Of a DNA stretch of 64,000 bases, positions 7,267-17,126 are shown one piece after another. Position 1 is the first letter of the stretch, and every line of letters begins with the position of its first letter. The notes under the pieces were generated by a model that saw only the letters and a list, made by a program, of their open reading frames with translations, searched no databases and was not told the DNA's origin. This DNA is from Rhizobium sp. CF080 (lineage in GTDB: Bacteria; Pseudomonadota; Alphaproteobacteria; Rhizobiales; Rhizobiaceae): assembly GCF_000282095.2 (NCBI RefSeq), contig NZ_AKKC02000008.1:607396-671395 (forward strand). The letters are read 5' to 3'. The position numbers and the translations under genes were made by a program.

Positions 7267-7576
7267 GGGATGGTCGTTAGTGGCTAGTCGTTAGTGAGTA
7301 GTTTTCGAGGTCGCCCGCTGACCTCTCGCAACGAAAGCATTTGCCAAAATCCTGCTCCGTCGTAGCGATCACTACCCACTACCCACTACCCACTACCCAC
7401 TACCCATAAAACTGAGCTGGCCCGGTTCCGATTGACGGAGCCGAGCCAGTTCGTCTCTTCGAGGGGGATTGAAGAGTATGTCCGAAGGCTTTGTAGGGCG
7501 GGGGACGGGGGGTCGCCTTCGAACAATGTGATAACGAACGCCCCGGAAATAAGTTCCAGGGCGTTCGAAAAAAAAT
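7267..7576. other. Gene-free stretch with short repeats
   Basis: No gene is supported in these 310 bp. There is a run of TTAGTG/TAGT-like repeats at 7271-7301 and an almost complementary tandem repeat at 7371-7405. A hairpin with CGAACGCCC-type arms (about 7532-7564) lies downstream of the csbD stop on the minus strand and may act as its terminator, though the T-run is on the wrong side of the stem for a classical one. Confidence 0.5.
7371..7405. repeat. Tandem 7-bp repeat (ACTACCC)5
   Basis: Five perfect head-to-tail copies of ACTACCC. About 70 bp upstream a stretch with GTTAGTGGCTAGT and TTAGTGAGTAGT is roughly its reverse complement, so the region can fold back. Copy number of such a run is expected to vary between strains. 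Confidence 0.85.
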
Positions 7577-7774
7577 TCAGTGCTTGCGAAGCCAATCGTC
7601 GACCTCGCGGTCGGCGTCTTCCTGGGCCTTGCCGTAACGCTCCTGGATCTTGCCTGCGAGCTGCTTGCGGTTGCCGGCGATCACGTCCATGTCGTCACGG
7701 GTCAGCTTGCCCCATTGCGCCTGGACCTTGCCCTTGAACTGTTCCCAATTTCCTTCGACCTGATTCCAGTTCAT
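7577..7774 (-). CDS. CsbD family stress protein
   Basis: A 65-residue very hydrophilic protein with the CsbD pattern: MNWNQVEGNWEQFKGKVQAQ, WGKLTRDDMDVIAGNRKQLA and a repeated GKIQERYGKAQEDADREVD. Proteins of this family are small, abundant and induced by general stress, with unknown biochemical function. AGGAGG lies before the ATG. A GGAAC-N16-AGTT promoter element starts about 50 bp upstream on the same strand, which places the gene in the EcfG regulon. Confidence 0.92.
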   Translation of the reverse strand: MNWNQVEGNWEQFKGKVQAQWGKLTRDDMDVIAGNRKQLAGKIQERYGKAQEDADREVDDWLRKH

Positions 7775-7821
7775 CGCCTGTTTCCTCCTGATTGCTGACG
7801 GACCATTCCGCCGGTCGCCAA

Positions 7822-7846
7822 ACTACGTTCGAGGCCTGCTGTTCCA
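7822..7846 (-). promoter_or_regulatory. Predicted EcfG promoter of csbD
   Basis: On the minus strand GGAAC (7846-7842) is followed by 16 nt and AGTT (7825-7822), equivalent to GGAAC-N18-TT. The csbD ATG is at 7774. The opp terminator at 7859-7884 insulates it from the upstream operon. Confidence 0.6.
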
Positions 7847-7858
7847 GCCAGCCAAACA

Positions 7859-7884
7859 AAAATGGCGGCTGAAGCCGCCATTTT
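7859..7884 (-). terminator. Rho-independent terminator after the opp operon
   Basis: AAAATGGCGGCT and AGCCGCCATTTT form a perfect 12-bp stem with a 2-nt loop. On the minus strand the stem is followed by TTTTTGTTTGG. It lies 20 bp after the oppC-like stop. The A- and T-runs on both sides make it potentially bidirectional. Confidence 0.8.
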
Positions 7885-7902
7885 TCGAGGATCGTTTTGC
7901 GG

Positions 7903-8829
7903 TCAGTGTTTCAGCGCACGCGGGTCGAGCGCGTCGCGGATCGCGTCACCCATGTAGTTGACGCTGAGCACGGTCAGCGAGATCGCCAGACCCGGCCAGA
8001 GTACACGCGAGGGCGTCAGCTGCAGGAAGTTGGCGCCGTCGAACAACAGCCGTCCCCAGGTCGGGAAATCCGAGGGAAAGCCGAGGCCCAGGAAGCTCAG
8101 CGCTGATTCCGTGATGATCGCCGAGGCGATGCCCAATGTCGCCGAGACCATGATCGAACTCAGCACGTTGGGCAGGATGTGCCTGAGGATGATCCGGTAT
8201 TCCCGCATGCCGCTCGATTTGGCCGCCAGGATGAATTCCTGGCTTTTGACGGCCAGCACATCGCCGCGCACGATACGGGCGGTGTGCATCCAGCTTGTAA
8301 TCCCGATCACGAAGACGATCAGGATGAAGATACCGGTTTCCGGTCCGAAGGCGGCCCTCAGCGTATCGCGGAAGAGCATCAGGATGACGAGCAGCAGCGG
8401 CAGGAGCGGCAGTGCCAGGAACAGGTCGGTGATGCGCATCAGCGGGCCATCGAGCCTGCGGATATAACCGGAGACCACGCCGACCAGGGTTCCGAGGAAA
8501 AGCGCCAGCAGCATGGCCGTGATGCCGACGGCCAGCGAGATGCGGCCGCCGGCCAGCACCTGGGCAAGCATGTCCTTGCCGAGATTGTCGGTTCCGAACG
8601 GATGAGCCCAGGAAGGCCACTGGTTCTTGTCGCGGATGTTGATGGCGTTCGGTGCGACGCGATGGATATAGGGGCCGACAAAGACCGCCAGCACGATGAA
8701 CGTGAAGACGATCAGCCCCGCCACTCCGCCCTTGTGGGAGCGGAACTGGCGCCACATGTCTGCGAACGCCGAACGGGTGGGGGTTGCCGCCTTGGCGGGC
8801 GGCGTCGCTGTTATGGTCGCATCAGTCAT
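7903..8829 (-). CDS. ABC transporter permease, OppC/DppC type
   Basis: 308-residue inner-membrane permease from ATG 8829 (GAGGA at good spacing). It has an N-terminal cytoplasmic segment followed by about six membrane helices, the EAA loop (SQEFILAAKSSGMREYRIIL) and the family end GLGFPSDFPTWGRLLFDG...DAIRDALDPRALKH. It pairs with the OppB-like permease, whose stop codon it overlaps by 8 bp, and with the binding protein upstream. The ATPase is probably the fused protein at 13123-14970. The substrate is likely a peptide or N-acyl amino acid, given the linked M20 hydrolase. Confidence 0.93.
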   Translation of the reverse strand: MTDATITATPPAKAATPTRSAFADMWRQFRSHKGGVAGLIVFTFIVLAVFVGPYIHRVAPNAINIRDKNQWPSWAHPFGTDNLGKDMLAQVLAGGRISLAVGITAMLLALFLGTLVGVVSGYIRRLDGPLMRITDLFLALPLLPLLLVILMLFRDTLRAAFGPETGIFILIVFVIGITSWMHTARIVRGDVLAVKSQEFILAAKSSGMREYRIILRHILPNVLSSIMVSATLGIASAIITESALSFLGLGFPSDFPTWGRLLFDGANFLQLTPSRVLWPGLAISLTVLSVNYMGDAIRDALDPRALKH

Positions 8830-9832
8830 AACGGATCCTCGGGTCAAGAATGCCGTAAAGCACGTCGGCGATGAGGTTGAAGAGAACGATCAGCACCGCA
8901 AAGATGAAGGTCAGGGTCTGGACGAGCGGGATATCGGCCCCCTGTACCGCGATGATGAGGAGCTGGCCGAGGCCGTTCACGCGAAAGATCTGCTCGGTGA
9001 TGATGGCGCCGGAGAAGATCGTCGGCACGCCGAGCGCGATCACGGTGACGACCGGGATCAGGCTGTTGCGCAGCACGTGGATGAGCAGAACCGACTTTTC
9101 CTTGACGCCCTTGGCGCGCGCCGTGCGCACATAGTCCTGATGCAGGTTGTCCAGCATCGAGGCCCGCACGAAACGGGTGATCTGCGAGGCGTTGAAGAGC
9201 GACAGGACGGTCACCGGCAGAGCCATCTGCTTGATCTGCTGAACGAAGCTCGAGAAGTCGTTGACGACAAGATTGGTGTCATAGACCGACGGGAACCATT
9301 GCAGGTAGGAGGAGAAGATGACGACCAGCAGGACGCCGGTGAAGAAGGTCGGCACCGAGTAACCGACCATCGACAGGAAAGTGCCGATCTGGTCGAAAAT
9401 GGAATACTGCTTGTAGGCGGAGATGACCCCGATCGGAACGGCGATCATGACGCCGAACAGATAGGCCAGGCCGACGACCCACAGTGTCTGGGGCAGGCGC
9501 TGGACGATCAGGTCGACGACCGGGCTTCTGGTCGCCCAGGACAGCACCCGCATGCGGTTGCCGTCGCCGAACTGCCATCCCGTCAGGCGCTCGAGGATGT
9601 TGAGCGGTTCGTTGATGAAGAACTGCTGCAGCCAGTAGAGATAACGGAAGAAGAATGGCTGATCGAGGCCGAGCGATGCGCGGATCTGCTCGCGGACCTC
9701 TGGCGGGATCGTCAACGGCAGGTCGCCGGTCGGATCGTTGGGTGCAAGATCGAGCAGCGCGAAAATGACGAAGCTGATAATCAGCAGCGTCGGGATTGCG
9801 AAGAGCAATCGCCGCAAAGTGTAGGTGAACAT
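8822..9832 (-). CDS. ABC transporter permease, OppB/DppB type
   Basis: 336-residue permease beginning MFTYTLRRLLFAIPTLLIIS, the standard OppB/DppB N-terminus; the ATG at 9832 is preferred over the TTG one codon earlier. It has the typical large periplasmic loop (about 50-120), the EAA loop (YVRTARAKGVKEKSVLLIHV) and ends LIADVLYGILDPRIRYD. It is translationally coupled to the OppC-like gene (8-bp overlap). A hairpin in the gap to the binding-protein gene probably lowers its expression relative to that gene. Confidence 0.93.
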   Translation of the reverse strand: MFTYTLRRLLFAIPTLLIISFVIFALLDLAPNDPTGDLPLTIPPEVREQIRASLGLDQPFFFRYLYWLQQFFINEPLNILERLTGWQFGDGNRMRVLSWATRSPVVDLIVQRLPQTLWVVGLAYLFGVMIAVPIGVISAYKQYSIFDQIGTFLSMVGYSVPTFFTGVLLVVIFSSYLQWFPSVYDTNLVVNDFSSFVQQIKQMALPVTVLSLFNASQITRFVRASMLDNLHQDYVRTARAKGVKEKSVLLIHVLRNSLIPVVTVIALGVPTIFSGAIITEQIFRVNGLGQLLIIAVQGADIPLVQTLTFIFAVLIVLFNLIADVLYGILDPRIRYD

Positions 9833-9871
9833 CAATAAGTCTCCAGACTAGCGCGGAGAAGAAAATGCGGG

Positions 9872-9902
9872 CGCGGGGCCTGCGCTGAGCGCAGGCCCCG
9901 CG
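9872..9902 (-). promoter_or_regulatory. Intercistronic hairpin after the binding-protein gene
   Basis: A perfect 14-bp stem (9872-9885 with 9889-9902) with a 3-nt loop lies 7 bp after the stop of the binding-protein gene and before the permease genes. It is followed on the minus strand by a T/C-rich stretch. This is the usual place for a 3'-stabilising or partially terminating hairpin that raises binding protein over permease. Confidence 0.65.
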
Positions 9903-9909
9903 ATCGGCA

Positions 9910-11619
9910 TTACTTCGCGCGCGACCAGTCGGCGACGTTCCACAGTTCGCTATCCCAGGCATTCATCTTCACGCCGGCAAGCTTGAGAGAATGCGAGGAG
10001 ACGCTGCCGCGGTGGACGAGCGGGATATGCGCGCCTTCCTCGGTCAGCATGTCGTTGAGCTGCTTGGCAAGCGTGGCGCGCTTGTCGAGTTCGGCGGTTT
10101 TCGAAAGTTCGCCGACCAGCTTGTCGTAGGCCGGGTTGCAGTAACGCGGGATGTTCTGGCCCTGCCAGCCGTTCGCCGGGCCCGGAACCTTGTCGCACAG
10201 CCATTCTGCGAGATATTTTTCCGGGTCGGTGCCGTCGAAGTTGTTGGTGTACATTTCCACATCGGCATAGAACTTCTGGAAGGTGTCAGGAGATGCCGGA
10301 TCGCCGCCGAAGAAGACCGAGGCGCTGGCGTTGCGCAGTTCAGCGCCGACGCCGATCTGCGACCACATGTCCTTCACCAGTTCCTGGGTGGCTTGGCGAA
10401 CCGAGTTGGTGGACGTGGAGTAGAGATAGGAGAGCTTCACGCCATTCTTGGCGCGGATGCCATCCGGGCCCTTCTTCCAGCCGGCATCGTCAAGCAGCTT
10501 GTTGGCGGCTGCGAGATCCTGCTTCAGGCACCAGCTGTCGTTCTTGGTCGAAGCGACGGCATCGGGTGCGGGAACGATGTTGCAGGTTGCCTTGCCGGCA
10601 GCGCCGTAACCGGCCTCAACGATGATGCTGCGGTCGATGGCGAGCGACAGTGCGCGGCGAACGGCCGGGTCGGAAAGCGACGGATGCGGGCCGGCTTCCT
10701 TGGTGGAGCGCTTTGCGCCCAGCGACGGGTCCGCATTGTAGTGGTTGAGGTTGATACGTTCGACCTGGGTGCCGAAGGCGGTTTCGAGCTTGCCCTTACC
10801 GGCTGCGACCATCTTGGCGAGGATTTCCGGCTCTACCTGCATGTTCCAGGCATAGTCATATTCACCGGTTTCAAGAACGGCGCGTGCAGCCGACGCCGCG
10901 TCACCGCCGCCCTTGAGGGTGACGGTCGCGAAGGCGGGCTTGGCCGCATCGCGGTAGTTGGTGTTGGCGGTCAGCGTGATGACGTCGTTCGGCTTGAATT
11001 CCTTGACGACGAACGGGCCGGTGCCGATCGGGCCGAAATTGGCCGACGTGCAGCCCGGCGCCTTGGCACCGACGCAGTTTTCGAACTGCTTCTTCTGGAT
11101 GACCGGCGACTGGGCGCCGACAAAGGCGCTGTAGGGATAGGGCTTCGGTTCGGTGAAGGTGATCTTGACAGTCTGAGGATCCGGGGCCTCAACGCTCTTG
11201 ACGCCTTCATACTGGGCGGCCTGGGCGCAGCCGCCATCCGGCGCGATGCAGTATTTCCAGGTGAAGATGACGTCGTCGGCCGTGAAAGGCGTGCCGTCCG
11301 ACCATTTGACGCCTGGCTTGATCTTCCAGGTCATGCTCATCAGGTCCTTGGCGACGCCGCCGTTCTCGACGGTCGGAATCTCGGTGACCAGCGTCGGCAC
11401 CAGTTCGCCCTTCTCGTCGTAGCGGGCGAGCGGCTCGATGACCATCGAGGAAGCATAGACTTCCTTGGTGCCGCCGGAGAGGTAGGGGTTCATGGTGGAG
11501 ACGGCCTGCCAGAACAGGATCTTCAGATCCCCGTCGGTGCCGCGGGCCGCGTAGGCGGCCGAGCCTGCAAAGGCCAAGGCGGCAACGGTGCCGGCCAGAA
11601 GAAGTTTGAGGTTTTTCAT
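9910..11619 (-). CDS. ABC transporter substrate-binding protein, family 5 (peptide type)
   Basis: 569-residue periplasmic binding protein with a signal peptide (MKNLKLLLAGTVAALAFAGS, cleavage after AAYA) and the family-5 layout: MNPYLSGGTKEVYASSMV, VKWSDGTPFTADDVIFTW, then PAVRRALSLAIDRSIIVEAG. Four Cys in the mature protein could form disulfides. It is the first gene of the minus-strand operon with oppB- and oppC-like permeases, divergent from an M20 amidohydrolase and a fused ATPase. Family 5 includes binders of oligopeptides, dipeptides, nickel and opines; the ligand cannot be assigned. Confidence 0.93.
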   Translation of the reverse strand: MKNLKLLLAGTVAALAFAGSAAYAARGTDGDLKILFWQAVSTMNPYLSGGTKEVYASSMVIEPLARYDEKGELVPTLVTEIPTVENGGVAKDLMSMTWKIKPGVKWSDGTPFTADDVIFTWKYCIAPDGGCAQAAQYEGVKSVEAPDPQTVKITFTEPKPYPYSAFVGAQSPVIQKKQFENCVGAKAPGCTSANFGPIGTGPFVVKEFKPNDVITLTANTNYRDAAKPAFATVTLKGGGDAASAARAVLETGEYDYAWNMQVEPEILAKMVAAGKGKLETAFGTQVERINLNHYNADPSLGAKRSTKEAGPHPSLSDPAVRRALSLAIDRSIIVEAGYGAAGKATCNIVPAPDAVASTKNDSWCLKQDLAAANKLLDDAGWKKGPDGIRAKNGVKLSYLYSTSTNSVRQATQELVKDMWSQIGVGAELRNASASVFFGGDPASPDTFQKFYADVEMYTNNFDGTDPEKYLAEWLCDKVPGPANGWQGQNIPRYCNPAYDKLVGELSKTAELDKRATLAKQLNDMLTEEGAHIPLVHRGSVSSHSLKLAGVKMNAWDSELWNVADWSRAK

Positions 11620-11944
11620 GCTGCTATTCCCCTTATCGTTCTCTTATGAGTTGTGGTTGGGCATGCCGGTCAAGCCGGCTTCTTGTGCCTCGGGACTGCG
11701 AAGTCGCCTTCCTCAACTTATTGACTTCGCAGCCTATTTCGCTCTGCTTCCTCCTCCGAAACTACCTTAAGAACATGTGGTATCCTGCCGCCTTTGGCGA
11801 GCATGATCAAATTTTGAGCCATCTAAGCATAGGCCTATTTTCCGTTCAAGCCGGAAAATTGAAGCTTGCAAAATCGTGCCATCGCGTCGCAATATCCGCC
11901 CCGACCAGAGTGGGAAACAGCAGAAAAACAATGAGGTCCGTATA
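11620..11944. promoter_or_regulatory. Divergent promoter region of the second peptide-transport locus
   Basis: These 325 bp separate the binding-protein operon (minus) from the amidohydrolase operon (plus). A 10-bp inverted repeat (CTGCGAAGTC 11696-11705, GACTTCGCAG 11723-11732, 17-nt spacer) is the clearest candidate operator. The plus-strand gene has GAGG 9 bp before its ATG. No local regulator gene is present, and I could not assign -35/-10 boxes with confidence. Confidence 0.5.
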
Positions 11945-13108
11945 ATGCCGGTCATCAATCGCGTCGCCGAAATGCAGGATCAGGTTGCCGAATGGAGGCG
12001 CCATATCCACGAGAATCCGGAGCTGCTCTACGACGTCCACGAGACCTCGAAATTTGTCGCCGAGAAGCTGCGGGCCTTCGGCTGCGACATCGTCGAGACC
12101 GGCATCGGCAGGACCGGTGTCGTGGCAATCATCAAGGGCAGCCAGGGCGACGGTCCGGTCATCGGTTTCCGCGCCGACATGGACGCGCTGCCGATTCTCG
12201 AGACCTCCGGCAAGCCCTGGGCTTCCAAGACGCCCGGCAAGGCGCATTCCTGCGGCCATGACGGCCACACCGCCATGCTGCTCGGCGCAGCACAATACCT
12301 TGCCGAAACCCGCAATTTCAAAGGCTCGGTCGCGGTGATCTTCCAGCCGGCGGAAGAAGGCGGCGCCGGCGCGCTCGCCATGATCAACGACGGCATGATG
12401 GAGAAATTCGGCATCAAGGAAGTTTACGGCATGCATAACGAGCCGCGGCTTCCGGTCGGCAATTTCGCCATCCGCAAGGGCGGCATCATGGCGGCGGCCG
12501 ACACGTTCGAGATCACCGTCCACGGCCGCGGCAGCCATGCCGCCCAGCCGCACAATTCGATCGACCCGATCCTGATCTCCTCGCATATCGTGCTGGCGCT
12601 GCAGTCGATCGTGTCGCGAGAGACCGATCCCCTGAAGTCGCTCGTCGTCACCGTCGCCTCCATCCATGGCGGCGAGGCGAGCAATGTCATCCCGGCCTTT
12701 GTGAAGATGACCGGTACGGTGCGCACGCTGCTGCCGGAAACGCGTGATTTCGCCGAAAAGCGCCTGAGCGAAGTGGCGCAATCGACCGCGATCGCACATG
12801 GCGCCACGGCCGACGTCATGTATCGCCGCGGGTATCCGGTCACCTTCAACCACGATAACGAGACCGATTTTGCGGCCGAGATCGCCGGCAAGGTCGCCGG
12901 GCCGAAGGCCGTGCTGACCGGCATGGCGCCGCATATGGGCGCGGAAGACTTTTCCTACATGCTGGAAAAGCGCCCCGGCGCCTTCATCTTCATCGGCAAT
13001 GGCGATACCGCGAGCCTCCACAACGCGGCTTATGACTTCAACGACGAGGCTATCCCCTTTGGCGTCAGCTATTGGGTCACGCTTGCCGAAACCGCGCTCG
13101 CCGCCTGA
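11945..13108 (+). CDS. M20 family amidohydrolase (hippurate-hydrolase-like)
   Basis: 387-residue metallohydrolase, cytoplasmic, expected to cleave an N-acyl amino acid or small peptide. Metal and catalytic motifs are visible: FRADMDALPI, AHSCGHDGHTAML, the general-base pair in QPAEEGGAGA and the later His in PHMGAEDFSYM. A dimerisation domain (HGRGSHAAQPHNSID) interrupts the catalytic domain. The start ATG 11945 follows GAGG; an upstream in-frame ATG at 11876 lacks family similarity. It is followed after 14 bp by the transporter ATPase and diverges from the binding-protein gene, so import and hydrolysis are linked. Confidence 0.92.
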   Translation: MPVINRVAEMQDQVAEWRRHIHENPELLYDVHETSKFVAEKLRAFGCDIVETGIGRTGVVAIIKGSQGDGPVIGFRADMDALPILETSGKPWASKTPGKAHSCGHDGHTAMLLGAAQYLAETRNFKGSVAVIFQPAEEGGAGALAMINDGMMEKFGIKEVYGMHNEPRLPVGNFAIRKGGIMAAADTFEITVHGRGSHAAQPHNSIDPILISSHIVLALQSIVSRETDPLKSLVVTVASIHGGEASNVIPAFVKMTGTVRTLLPETRDFAEKRLSEVAQSTAIAHGATADVMYRRGYPVTFNHDNETDFAAEIAGKVAGPKAVLTGMAPHMGAEDFSYMLEKRPGAFIFIGNGDTASLHNAAYDFNDEAIPFGVSYWVTLAETALAA

Positions 13109-13122
13109 ACCAGGAGATCTCC

Positions 13123-14970
<1,848 letters not shown>

Positions 14971-15009
14971 GGGTTTTCCACGCTGCCAGTGATTGCCGAA
15001 TTTGCCGGT

Positions 15010-15052
15010 CGCCCGGATTTCTGGTATCTTTGTGATGTCAGAAATCCGGGCG
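15010..15052. repeat. Perfect 14-bp inverted repeat before the antitoxin gene
   Basis: CGCCCGGATTTCTG (15010-15023) and its exact complement CAGAAATCCGGGCG (15039-15052) flank a 15-nt loop. There is no clear T-run, so it can be either the terminator of the ATPase operon or an operator for the downstream toxin-antitoxin genes, whose start is 33 bp away. Confidence 0.7.
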
Positions 15053-15085
15053 ATTTGCCGTCTTGATATGAGGACACTTTCTCAC

Positions 15086-15304
15086 ATGAGCGACAAAGAC
15101 ACGATCCGGCAACGCACTCTTGAAGCGGCGCATCTCCAAATGATCGAGGGCAATCCCCTCGATGTGGACGACATGGCCATGTTCGAGATGTTCGACCGTG
15201 AAGGGTTTTCGACCGAGGAGCAGTTGGCCTATGTTCGCGACGACCTGAAAAAGCGAATGCGCGAAAAGGAAGAGTTGATTGTTTCCGCTGTCGCCAGACG
15301 ATAG
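15086..15304 (+). CDS. VbhA-like antitoxin of a Fic toxin
   Basis: 72-residue helical protein. The part IEGNPLDVDDMAMFEMFDRE followed by GFSTEEQLAYVRDDL matches the VbhA antitoxin domain, whose Glu enters the Fic active site and blocks ATP. The key Glu21-Gly22-Asn23 is present, but the residue four before it is Leu17 where the published inhibitory motif has Ser or Thr. The ATG 15086 is the most likely start (AGGA 11 nt upstream; ATG 15068 is an alternative). It lies 12 bp before the Fic gene, the antitoxin-first order of class I Fic systems. Confidence 0.8.
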   Translation: MSDKDTIRQRTLEAAHLQMIEGNPLDVDDMAMFEMFDREGFSTEEQLAYVRDDLKKRMREKEELIVSAVARR

Positions 15305-15316
15305 CCCGCTGCCTAG

Positions 15317-15886
15317 ATGAGCGACGATCCGTACGTCTATCCAGGTACGAAAATCTTACGAAACAAGCTGGATATCAGAGACCCCGCTGAGCTGGATTTT
15401 GCGGAGCGTCGGTTTTCGACCATTCGTGTCCGGCAAGGCATTCCACGAGGCGATTTCGATCTCAAGCATCTGAAGGCAATCCACCGCCACCTTTTCCAGG
15501 ACATCTATGAATGGGCGGGGCAGGTGCGGACGGTCGAGATTTCCAAGGGCGAGAGCCAATTCCAGTTCCGGCAATATATCGAAATCGGCATGGCCGATGT
15601 TCACCGCCGCATCGCGAAATCCGATTTTCTGCAAGATCTGGAGCGATCGGTATTTGCGACAGAGGCTGCCCGGATTATCGGCGACGTGAACTATGTCCAT
15701 CCTTTTCGCGAAGGGAACGGCCGGACCCAGCTGCAATATTTGAAACAGCTTTCGGAGCGGGCAGGCCATCCCCTCGACCTGACGAAGATCGACGCGGCCG
15801 GATGGCTGGAGGGGTCGAAAGAAGCTCACCGTGCTCAATACGATCTCATGGGACGGGTGATAAACGATGCGCTGCGCCTGACGTGA
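15317..15886 (+). CDS. Fic family AMPylase toxin (VbhT-FIC-like)
   Basis: 189-residue Fic protein, probably transferring AMP from ATP to target proteins. The canonical motif HPFREGNGR is intact at residues 128-136, with catalytic His128, and a beta-hairpin flap region lies around RTVEISKGESQFQFRQYI. It has no secretion domain, so it acts inside the cell. The preceding VbhA-like gene would encode its inhibitor. No integrase or conjugation gene is close, so this is a stand-alone chromosomal module. Length is normal for FIC-only toxins. Confidence 0.93.
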   Translation: MSDDPYVYPGTKILRNKLDIRDPAELDFAERRFSTIRVRQGIPRGDFDLKHLKAIHRHLFQDIYEWAGQVRTVEISKGESQFQFRQYIEIGMADVHRRIAKSDFLQDLERSVFATEAARIIGDVNYVHPFREGNGRTQLQYLKQLSERAGHPLDLTKIDAAGWLEGSKEAHRAQYDLMGRVINDALRLT

Positions 15887-15925
15887 GGGAGTGGTCGTCA
15901 GGGAGTGGTCGTCACGAGGTTCCCG
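15887..15925. repeat. Short tandem repeat after the fic gene
   Basis: The 14-mer GGGAGTGGTCGTCA occurs twice head to tail directly after the fic stop codon, followed by a partial unit. No function is evident. Confidence 0.6.
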
Positions 15926-16026
15926 CAGGCTATATCATAAAGGTTGCATCACTCTTCCCCCGCCGTTTCGCCGTTTGACAGACCATCCGAAACCATGGCA
16001 GCAACACGCGGAGGAGAATTTCTGCC

Positions 16027-16980
16027 ATGGCAAAACGGTCTGATACGCAGGGGCGGCTCGACGATGCGGCAAGAGCCGGCTGGCTCTATTATGTCGCCGG
16101 GCGGACCCAGGACGAGATCGCTGCGGCCATGAGCATTTCGCGGCAGTCGGCGCAGAGGCTGGTGTCGCTCGCGGTTGCCGAGCGGCTGATCAAGGTGCGC
16201 CTCGACCATCCGATCGCCGCCTGCCTGGAACTCGCCGAGGGCTTGCGCAAGAAATACGATCTCAAGCATGTGGAAGTGGTGCCGAGCGACCCGGCAGGGA
16301 TCTCCAGCACCGTCGGGATCGCCGAAGCCGGAGCCGCCGAAATCGAGCGCTGGCTGAAACGGCCGGACCCGATCGTCATCGCGGTCGGCACCGGCCGCAC
16401 GCTGAAGGCTGCCGTCGACCAGCTGCCGCCGATGGAATGTCCGCAGCATCGGATCGTGTCGCTCACCGGCAATATCGGGCCGGATGGGTCGGCCGCCTTC
16501 TATAACGTCATCTTCTCGATGGCAGACGCGATCAAGGCGCGGCATTTTCCGATGCCGCTGCCGGTTCTCTGTTCCTCGGCCGAGGAGCGCGAGACCCTGC
16601 ACGACCAGGCGCTGGTACGCTCGACGCTCAAGCTCGGGGCGCAGGCCGACGTCACCTTCGTCGGCATCGGCGAACTTGGGCCTGACGGTCCGCTCTGCGT
16701 CGACGGTTTTCTCGGCAAGGAGGAGATGCTGAAGCTCGTCCAGGAAGGGGCGGCCGGTGAGATCTGCGGCTGGGTCTATGACAGCCAGGGCCGGCTTCTC
16801 GCCAATTCCATCAACGACCGCGTCGCCAGCGTGCCGATCCCCCCTCGAGAGACCTCCTCCGTTATCGGGATCGCTCAGGGGCGCAAGAAATTCCAGGCGA
16901 TTTCCGCCGCGCTCAAGGGCAATATCATCAACGGTGTGATCACCGACGAGGCGACTGCAGAGCAATTGCTCGCTCGCTGA
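16027..16980 (+). CDS. SorC/DeoR-type sugar-binding transcriptional regulator
   Basis: 317-residue regulator: N-terminal helix-turn-helix (TQDEIAAAMSISRQSAQRLV) and a SorC-type sugar-binding domain (residues about 60-310; VIAVGTGRTLKAAVDQLP, VSLTGNIGPDG, VTFVGIGELG). In Rhizobiaceae such a gene commonly precedes the polyol transporter and acts as its regulator with a sugar or sugar phosphate as effector. Here it lies directly upstream of the smoE-like gene in the same direction, separated by 146 bp that contain a promoter with an inverted repeat. Confidence 0.9.
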   Translation: MAKRSDTQGRLDDAARAGWLYYVAGRTQDEIAAAMSISRQSAQRLVSLAVAERLIKVRLDHPIAACLELAEGLRKKYDLKHVEVVPSDPAGISSTVGIAEAGAAEIERWLKRPDPIVIAVGTGRTLKAAVDQLPPMECPQHRIVSLTGNIGPDGSAAFYNVIFSMADAIKARHFPMPLPVLCSSAEERETLHDQALVRSTLKLGAQADVTFVGIGELGPDGPLCVDGFLGKEEMLKLVQEGAAGEICGWVYDSQGRLLANSINDRVASVPIPPRETSSVIGIAQGRKKFQAISAALKGNIINGVITDEATAEQLLAR

Positions 16981-17048
16981 GCAAAAATTATAGTTAGTCA
17001 AATCAAGGACATGACCTTCCTCTGCTGCAATGCAGCGACGAATGGCGA

Positions 17049-17081
17049 TTGACTTTTGGTGGCAATAAGTGGGTAATTGCC
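17049..17081 (+). promoter_or_regulatory. Promoter and candidate SorC operator of the polyol operon
   Basis: TTGACT (17049-17054) and GGTAAT (17072-17077) with 17-nt spacing form a sigma-70-like promoter. The inverted repeat GGCAAT (17061-17066) / ATTGCC (17076-17081) straddles the -10 box, a good place for repression by the SorC-type regulator encoded just upstream. A second small inverted repeat (GAGCA/TGCTC, about 17085-17101) follows. Confidence 0.5.
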
Positions 17082-17126
17082 CATGAGCAAAGCGAATGCT
17101 CGTTACTCATCTTCTGGGAGGAAGAT

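Noticed and set aside
7371..7405. Short repeat run considered as CRISPR-like
   Set aside because: Units are 7 bp and directly adjacent without spacers; no cas gene in the window.
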